In this document: positions 58,223 to 64,000 of the stretch, piece after piece
Layout: the number at the start of each line of letters is the position of its first letter
Position numbering within the stretch: the first letter of the stretch is position 1
DNA from: Phlegmacium glaucopus
Taxonomy: Eukaryota > Basidiomycota > Agaricomycetes > Agaricales > Cortinariaceae
Assembly: GCA_015039465.1 (NCBI GenBank)
Contig: MU130623.1
Location: 35,914-99,913 of the forward strand
DNA length: 64,000 bases
Direction of reading: 5' to 3'
The notes under the pieces: model-generated
The model's input: the letters and a program-made list of their open reading frames with translations, nothing else
Told to the model about the DNA's origin: nothing
The model's database searches: none
Translations under genes and position numbers: made by a program

Positions 58223-58422
58223 GACAAAGACCTCTGTATAATTATTAGTGTTTAAAGAGGTATTAAATAAACATCCAAAGCTCACCTTTTGTACAACTCT
58301 CGATAAACCAAGGTGAGAGGACGGATCAAACGAAGCGACAACCTGCAAAGAGTAAACCACCATTGATTATGTAATTGTCTCATCGTCTGCACTGAACACA
58401 AAAGGTGGCTGAGCCATCTACA
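58223..58422. promoter_or_regulatory. Shared divergent promoter region
   Basis: The chromodomain gene starts at 58222 on the minus strand and the Kre9-like gene at 58423 on the plus strand. The 200 bp between them must hold both promoters and 5' UTRs. No TATA-like or named motif is clear. Confidence 0.5.
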
Positions 58423-59498
58423 ATGGAATCCATTCTTAGTCTATTTCTTGGGATTCTCTGGTTCCTATTCATCAAATCAACACCCGCTGAGGCATCTTTG
58501 TACCCCACGAAACCCATTGCGAATACTACATACATTGCTGGTCAAGCTGCTAAAGTTACCTGGGTAGAGGATGGGACTAGACCACTTCTTTCTCGTGTGG
58601 GGAAGATGAAGATTGATCTGTTCGCGGCAAACAATGTGAGTTAGTGGCGGACAGGACGTTATGGGTTTCGAGCTTTGGCGATCTTGTCTGGGGGCTTTTC
58701 TGGGCTGGCTTACTGGGTGCTAAGTACTTCTGCTATCTGCTGATTGCTGGACCCTTTCATTATGTCAGAGCGTTTGAGCTCCTCGTCGAACGACGAGTTC
58801 CCTGTATTTGGCACCCACCTCGACTTGACTGACTGCTTTCCAACAGACATTCCTCGCAGCATTGGCCAAGGACATCGACCCCCTTGCTCTATCAACCACA
58901 ATATTTATTCCTTCCTCCATGATTCCCGCTCACTATCATCGCTTGTAAATATTTCCCTCCTAGTCCAAAGGTTTCTCTGATTTTCAGCTCAACGTTTAGC
59001 AACCTCCGTTTCAAAGCCGCCTCTCCCGCCAACTCTTCTTCCGTCCCCTCACGTCCACTACCCCGCCCACGCCTACACGCCCCAGGCATAGTAGTTTACA
59101 CAGCTGATTTCAGCATCACTCCGAATCCGCTGTCCGTCCAGTCCGTCTTCCCACTTCCCACTTCTACTTCAGGAAACACCATGCGGACTTCTAATTCCAG
59201 CACATCTTCATTCTCTGAAAGTACATCGGTTCACCCGAGCGTCATGATGCCTACACCGGCTTCAAGGTTAGCGCCGAGCCCCACTGCGGGTACAGTTGGG
59301 AAGGGGAAGTCGGGGGCTGTAGGAAGAGGATTGAATGTAATGCAAGGTGCAGGCGTGATGGGGATGGGGATTGGATTAAAAGCACTCATTGGGCTCGAAG
59401 GATCTATCCATATCCATGGATGGAATTCTGAAGAGATGAAGTTTCGACTGGTGTTTATTATTTGGCCTGCGCTCATTGGGCTGTCAATGGCTGTGTAA
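58423..59498 (+). CDS. Kre9/Knh1-like N-domain, Ser/Thr-rich, probably GPI-anchored surface protein
   Basis: Starts at MESILSLFLGILWFLFIKST, a signal peptide. Exon 1 ends at 58635; introns at 58636-58846 (long, 211 nt) and about 58946-58987 connect in frame. The N-domain reads YPTKPIANTTYIAGQAAKVT, GKMKIDLFAANNTFLAALAK and, after the second intron, FSNLRFKAASPANSSSVPSR and VVYTADFSI, as in the Ser-Thr-rich GPI-anchored membrane family (Kre9_KNH). A Ser/Thr-rich linker is followed by a hydrophobic C-terminus (FIIWPALIGLSMAV) suited to GPI transfer. Yeast relatives act in cell-wall beta-1,6-glucan assembly; that role here is inference. Confidence 0.75.
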
Positions 59499-60600
59499 TT
59501 ATTATTAGGGATTGAATTGTAATACATTGGTAGTACACCTGCATCGTCTTATATTACAGTGATAGGACGATTTCGATAGTATGATTTTTATTCTAAAAGG
59601 TTAGGTTGAAATAACTCATCCTAAATACAACCTTTGGTATGTTGAAAGTTGAAATCCATCCCATTATATGTTTATTAGTTTCAACTTGGGGCATTTTCAC
59701 AGTGATGCTATTGTGCTACCAAAGACACCTCCTGAAGTCTATTATCACATCTCAAATATCACACATCAGCAAATCAGGTAGGTAAGCTACAATGTAGTGT
59801 GTAACACGGTCCAGCGAATGGATACAATGTATTGACATTTACGGTGCCAGCGCACCTGCTAGTTGCTCAGCAGTCCCCTATATATAATATATTGCTCCGC
59901 CGGGGTAGATATTAATACTGTCATATTCAAAGAATACCCCAAGGGACAGGAAGCTGCCTGTGAGGTCCCTCTACAGAAGATAGACACTATTTTATTTAAT
60001 TCTTGGCCATTTCTTGGGGGAAAAATGAGCCGCAGGTGGGCCCGCAGACCCATCAATGATACTGCTGTCATACCTGGCAGGTAGTGCTGACCCGGGTGGG
60101 TTGTCCCAGCATTTTCCGGGGCTTAATTAGTGCCCATTAATGTGATTCCAGTGATTAAATCAATTATTGATGGTTTTTCATGGGAGAAATGTCCCGCTGC
60201 TGGACTCCCGCAGTTGGGCCCATTGACCTGCCAGTGACACTGGAATAATCCCAGCCCCCATCAGATTTTGCTGACCCCAGCGGGCATCAGCAAACTTGGG
60301 GCCAGCTTACCAGCACCAGACAGCACCAGACAGCACCATAGAACCATAGAAAAGGTTCTTGTGTTTATAGTGCTGTCCAGTGTCACGGTAACGCTATCCG
60401 GAAATGGCCTGATGCTAGACAGCACTATAGAGTGCTATAAGGTGCTATATAGGGCTAGGCTAATACTGTCCATAATTAGTTAGAGAGGCCTATACTCATA
60501 ATATTCTAATAGAATCACAACTGGAGTAAGGAAATTGTTAAAAAAGAATCATATTCAACTAAGTACTAGTAGTCTAAACATTGTAATCTCATTGGCATTG
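59499..60600. repeat. Non-coding, repeat-like DNA
   Basis: No gene is supported. 59860-60480 carries GC-richer, CpG-poor sequence with repeated motifs (GACAGCAC, CTATATA, GCTGACCC(C/G)) that look like old transposon ends. No terminal repeats could be delimited. Confidence 0.4.
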
Positions 60601-60619
60601 TCATATACAACTAAAAAGG

Positions 60620-60905
60620 TTGTTCATCCATGCATTGTTGTTGTTTGCCCATGCATTGTTGTTATTTGCCCATGTGTCATCATATGTGTTGTTGTTGTTC
60701 CTGCATGTGTTGTTGTTGTTCCTGCATGTGTTGTTGTTGTTCCTGCATGTGTTGTTGTTGTTCTTGCATGTGCTGTTGTTGTTCCTGCATGCATCATTGT
60801 TGTTCGTCTGTGCATCATTGTTGTTCCTGCATGCATTGTCATTATTGGTGCATGTGTTGTCGTTGTTGGTGCATGTGCTGTTGTTGTTGGTGCAGGTGTC
60901 GTTGT
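60620..60905. repeat. Minisatellite, about 21-bp unit
   Basis: Roughly a dozen imperfect copies of TGTTGTTGTTCCTGCATG(TG) with variants. Its frames translate to monotonous Cys/Val/Leu or Thr/His strings on both strands, so they are not protein-coding. It abuts the hAT end at 60910. Confidence 0.9.
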
Positions 60906-60909
60906 GGAG

Positions 60910-61124
60910 TAGTGATGTGCAGGCCTGGCCTGGCCTGAAAGCCTTGGCTTAAGCCTGGCTTTTGGGGGCTCAGGCTTGTAAAAATCAAGGCCTGAGCCAT
61001 GGGTAAAGGCTTGGCCTGGCTTAGGCCTGGCTTGGGCCCAGGCCAGGGCTTCTCAATAATAATAAAAAACAAAAAAACTGCTGTTTATTTACAGATATTC
61101 CATACAGATAATCTAAATAATACT
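60910..61124 (-). mobile_element. 3' end of a hAT element with subterminal GGCCTGGC repeats
   Basis: The terminus reads TAGTGATGTGCAGGCC, followed by many GGCCTGGC/GCCAGGCC copies up to about 61050 and a short 3' UTR-like stretch to the transposase stop at 61125. The layout fits the 3' terminus of a hAT transposon; the outer target duplication was not determined. Confidence 0.65.
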
Positions 61125-62147
61125 CTACACTTCATTGTCACTCTCACTGTCAACAAGGTGATCCCAGGAAAATTCTTCACTATCACCATCATTCTCAAGC
61201 TCAACTGCCACCATACCTTCAATATCCTCCATCTCCTCTTCAACCTCTGCTGAAAAAATTAGTGCTTGAAAGTCCGGTTAGGTCCGGTTATTTGGTGCCC
61301 AGGGGCTCTAACCGAGACCGAGACCGGTTAGGCTTCGTTCCCAAACCCAAAATAACCTAACTGGACCGAAAATAACTGACCAAAACCAGTTAGTTGCAGT
61401 TACTAACCAGTTAGGACCGAAAAAATGAAAAACCGGTTATAACCGGGCAAGACCATACATATTTCTCTCAATAAAAATTATTTCCACGCATCGTAGCTTT
61501 AAAATGAGCCCAAGAACGCTAAATTTGATGAAGAATTGACAAAGCTATGATAATATTCTTGAAAGTCTACTTTTGGCCAATATTTTAAAGATTTGACCAT
61601 AACTCAGTCAGATTTTTAGCGTTTCTCACGTTTTTGGGTGCGTTCTAAAGGGGTATAATAGGGTCGTTTATAACCGGTTATAACCGGTTTTTTAACGGTT
61701 AGCTAACCGCAAAATAACCGGTTATTTTATTTTCAGAATCAACTAACCACTAACTGCGGTCCGGTCTTTTTGCGGTTAGGTCCGGTCCAGTCTTGGTTAT
61801 TTTCCGGTTAATTAACCAGACTTTCAAGCACTAGAAAAAATAACCTCCCGGAAAATAAGATCATTGTGATACAAACATTTAAGGCATTGCAAAGCTTCAA
61901 CAATGTTCCCTTTTAGTTGGTTGCGGCGCTTGCTAATTGTGATCCCAGCCGAGGAAAAAGCCTGCTCACTTGAAACTGATGATGCCATAATAGCAAGATA
62001 GTCACGAGCCAGGGAAGCCCATGTTGGATAGCGGTGCGCATTAAGCTGATGTCATTGAATGTGATTAGCTTTCAGATGTGATAAGATTTTATGAACATAA
62101 CATACCCCCCACCATTGTACAGTTCCCATATTGTCTGGGACGGTGTC
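61125..62147 (-). pseudogene. hAT transposase, C-terminal exons (dimerisation domain), split by insertions
   Basis: Exon 62106-62147 codes VPDNMGTVQWWG. An intron (GTATGT...CATCAG) at 62046-62105 is followed by LNAHRYPTWASLARDYLAIM, ASSVSSEQAFSSAGITISKR and LKGNIVEALQCLKC, the classic hAT C-terminal dimerisation domain. A 574-bp MITE (61260-61833) interrupts it. Removing the MITE and one 8-bp duplicate restores the frame into an acidic tail (AEVEEEMEDIEGM...) ending at 61125. At 62147 a solo LTR interrupts it again. The upstream exons are found, in reversed polarity, at 62478-63918. Confidence 0.9.
61260..61833. mobile_element. hAT-type MITE, 574 bp, inserted in the transposase gene
   Basis: Terminal inverted repeats are TAGTGCTTGAAAGTC(C/T)GGTTA (20 of 21 identical). 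Perfect 8-bp target duplications GAAAAAAT lie at 61252-61259 and 61834-61841. The subterminal regions are packed with CCGGTTA/TAACCGG. There is no coding capacity. Confidence 0.95.
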
Positions 62148-62470
62148 TGTTAGGGGACACCCGACTTCAACCCAAACCTCAACCTCAGAATCATACACCC
62201 CACCTTTCTGACGACCTCCGACCTTCCATCCAACTCCGCTTCCGTCACAGCTTTACTCCGGAACCCCATAGTTCCGCTCCGACTCCGATCCTCCATTTCA
62301 CTCCATCTTTTATTTCTATTTTTCACATCACACCACTTCTTATTTTATTAATTAATTATTATTGTATCATTCCTTTATTTCTTTTATATCTCCGTTATGT
62401 CCATATTAGTACTTAAACACCCCCAGCCTAGCAGGGATCCCCATCCTTTCCTCTTTGGATCCCCTGCTAG
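62148..62470 (-). mobile_element. Solo LTR, correctly oriented part
   Basis: On the minus strand the LTR ends ...GTGTCCCCTAACA at 62148, followed by GACAC (62143-62147). Its other end, TGTTAGGGCAACTG, preceded by GACAC, is found in reversed polarity at 63919 (complement reading). Together they give a TG...CA LTR of about 356 bp with a 5-bp duplication and no internal region. The right part of this segment holds a hairpin formed by CCTAGCAGG(G)ATCC copies (about 62428-62471). A Copia-type origin is a guess. Confidence 0.75.
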
Positions 62471-64000
62471 GTAAGTCAAAAATAAATACTAGAACCTGAG
62501 TTCCTCCTTTTGGAACTCTTTGCCTTCTTCCAACTACGTAACTTCAACTCACCCCTCCTTACCCTTGCTCATCCTTACAAGACACTAGATGAAAGTCATA
62601 CAGTAAATAGACAAGAGTTACAAAACCATAAATTAAAGGCAGACAGTATATCGTGCGACTATTTCGGGTTGTTCGGAAGAGCCGAAGTTGAAGTGGTAAC
62701 AACGTGTTACGAGAAGGTCGTCAACTTGGGGACGTGTATCGAACCTCGTTTGTTTATCTTTTGGTCTTCGTATGAGGGAACGTTGTACGGTACCTTCGTC
62801 GTTGACATCATTCGTTCTCGTTATGGTAGTTTTTTGTCGAAGACTGAGTCTACGAGTGTTTACTCGATGCCTCATTAGGAAGGTTTGCTGACACAGTATT
62901 GTGCGTCTATGATTGTATAAGAGTAACTTCAGGATGTAGGAAGTTTCTTCTACAACGTAAAGTCCTTTATGACCTTCCACCTGGTCGAACTACTGTAGGT
63001 ATAAGAGGACTTTCTTTTCCATACAAATATTAACACTTGGTATATCATATTATATGAATATATAAAAATCAAACTTCTCGTGATGTTTGTAGACATATCG
63101 TTGTGAAGATACCGTAGTAATCGTGTACAGCGTGACGGATTCTTCTGGTCAGCAAACCTTCCTAATGAGGTACGAGTAAATCTCTGACTGAGTCTTCGAC
63201 TTTTTCTACCATTACTATAATGACTGTTGTCGAGACTTGGTACCTACCGTTCCCCATACGTGACCGTTTGATGCCGTGGGTTGGAACCCTCCCCCCCCCC
63301 AGTCAGTCGGGAATTTGTATAAAAAAAATCCTGAAATAAAAACGGTTTTTACACCAAGGACCCATTTCAGATACATCTTTAATCTGTATAACGTAGTAAA
63401 AATAGATCTTACTTGGGTAAAACTCGTTTTATTATAGTTAAAACGTGTAATAATAGTTTTTCGATTCAGTGTACATTGTTTTTATCCGGTAACAACTCAT
63501 TTAGTCACGGAAAGAGAGAGAGATTCGTAACAGTTTCAGATTTAAACGTTTAACTAACATTTAAAGAATAAAAGAAGATCAAAAGAAATGATTTACTTAT
63601 AGTGAAATCATAACAGAGTGTACGGTTCCTGATGAACCTTCTGGTTGTCCTTCAACCAAAACACTACTACTTGTGTTTTTCTACACCCCATATACCAACC
63701 CTCAGTTTTCACCACTGTTTTTCTAATTAATTTAAATTTAAAATAATTTTTTTTGTATTTTATATTAATATATTTAGTACACTGGAAGGATTAATCCGTT
63801 CACCCCCCTCCCAGGACCCTCGGAATTTACGTTTTTTGTTCCAACACATCGACTCAAACACGTACGTATGGGGAACTACCTACCGGTTTAAATTAACCAT
63901 GGACTTATGATAACTGTGACAATCCCGTTGACACTACGACTGAATCAGTTCGATCGTCCCCTAGGTTTCAATTATTATAAAGTCTTTTCTATAGATGTTT
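62471..64000. other. Block apparently written in reversed, uncomplemented polarity
   Basis: Read left to right as the plain complement, this stretch holds hAT transposase exons: KEENLEKRKK and LSGEEWERVGMFCDLLS (to 62596), a 56-nt intron GTATGT...ATATAG (62597-62652), HADKAQQAFSASTSPLLHNA, VLHPSKKMLHFRKYWKVDQL, a second intron GTATGT...TTTTTAG, FEEHYKHLYSN and SEPWM. Neither true strand codes for anything recognisable. By hand count 62641-62880 has 21 CpG and 3 GpC, against 7 and 18 in the adjacent hAT exon (61842-62056). One frame slip near 62950 and an inverted partial duplication show that the transposase itself is also decayed. Confidence 0.85.
63249..63876. mobile_element. hAT-type MITE, 628 bp, inside the reversed block
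   Basis: In complement reading the ends are CAAGGGGTATGCA and TGCATACCCCTTG, with 8-bp target duplications ATGGATGG at 63241-63248 and 63877-63884. Excising it joins SEPWMA to KFNWYLNTIDT in frame, the expected hAT sequence. The interior is AT-rich and non-coding. Confidence 0.8.

Noticed and set aside
60535..60952. Cys-rich and Val-rich open frames
   Set aside because: They are translations of a 21-bp minisatellite and are monotonous in every frame.
62428..62471. CCTAGCAGG hairpin as an independent mobile-element end
   Set aside because: It lies inside the solo LTR and has no flanking duplication of its own.
62510..62980. Overlapping 122- and 115-codon open frames on opposite strands
   Set aside because: Both arise inside the reversed-polarity block; the meaningful reading is the plain complement, which matches a hAT transposase.

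Overview
The window looks like a chromosome segment from a mushroom-forming basidiomycete (Agaricomycete). Genes are split by 45-65 nt GT-AG introns. The gene families are typical of that group: F-box proteins in tandem copies, a DUF6535 protein, a DUF6533/6534-like 7-TM protein, a Kre9/Knh1-like secreted protein and DUF202 proteins. There is also an NDC1 nucleoporin, a PMT2 mannosyltransferase relative, a fibrillarin relative and a Pol III tRNA gene. No organism name can be read from the sequence itself.

Layout. 1-745: end of a GGTTCT-rich non-autonomous element. 1.1-1.9 kb: decayed fibrillarin copy. 3.2-6.5 kb: broken PMT2-like gene. 7.3-14.5 kb: a duplicated F-box gene on the minus strand, each copy carrying a different lesion (a nonsense codon in one, a foldback MITE in the other), with an unrelated plus-strand gene between them. 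14.6-22.8 kb: minus-strand run of NDC1, a disordered nuclear-type protein, a TLC-like membrane protein and a secreted FAD-linked oxidase. 24.9-31.4 kb: three copies of a second F-box gene (two intact, one decayed) around an APH-fold kinase gene. 33.2-35.8 kb: DHA1-type MFS transporter. 36.2-44.3 kb: DUF6535 protein, two DUF202 proteins and a 7-TM protein. 44.7-45.7 kb: three tandem units of about 320 bp. 45.9-47.5 kb: many-exon secreted protein with duplicated exons. 48.3-50.9 kb: repeat debris and weak exons. 51.0-52.5 kb: NAD(P)-binding epimerase-like protein. 52.7 kb: tRNA-His(GTG). 52.8-58.2 kb: one large chromodomain - disordered - coiled-coil - C2H2 protein, divergent from a Kre9-like gene. 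59.5-64.0 kb: transposon-rich tail.

The most unusual part is the tail. From about 62,471 to the end, the sequence appears to be written backwards without being complemented. Read left to right as the plain complement, it encodes the central exons of a hAT transposase with correct introns. Read normally it gives nothing recognisable, and its CpG/GpC balance is inverted (21 CpG against 3 GpC in 62,641-62,880 by hand count). The C-terminal exons of the same transposase lie next to it on the ordinary minus strand (61,125-62,147). If the block is turned back, one transposase reading frame runs through three nested insertions, each with intact target-site duplications: a 628-bp hAT-type MITE (ATGGATGG), a solo LTR (GACAC) and a 574-bp hAT-type MITE (GAAAAAAT). 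No known biological process reverses DNA polarity, so I read this as an assembly or data-handling fault over a real nested transposon. It should be settled before anything there is annotated.
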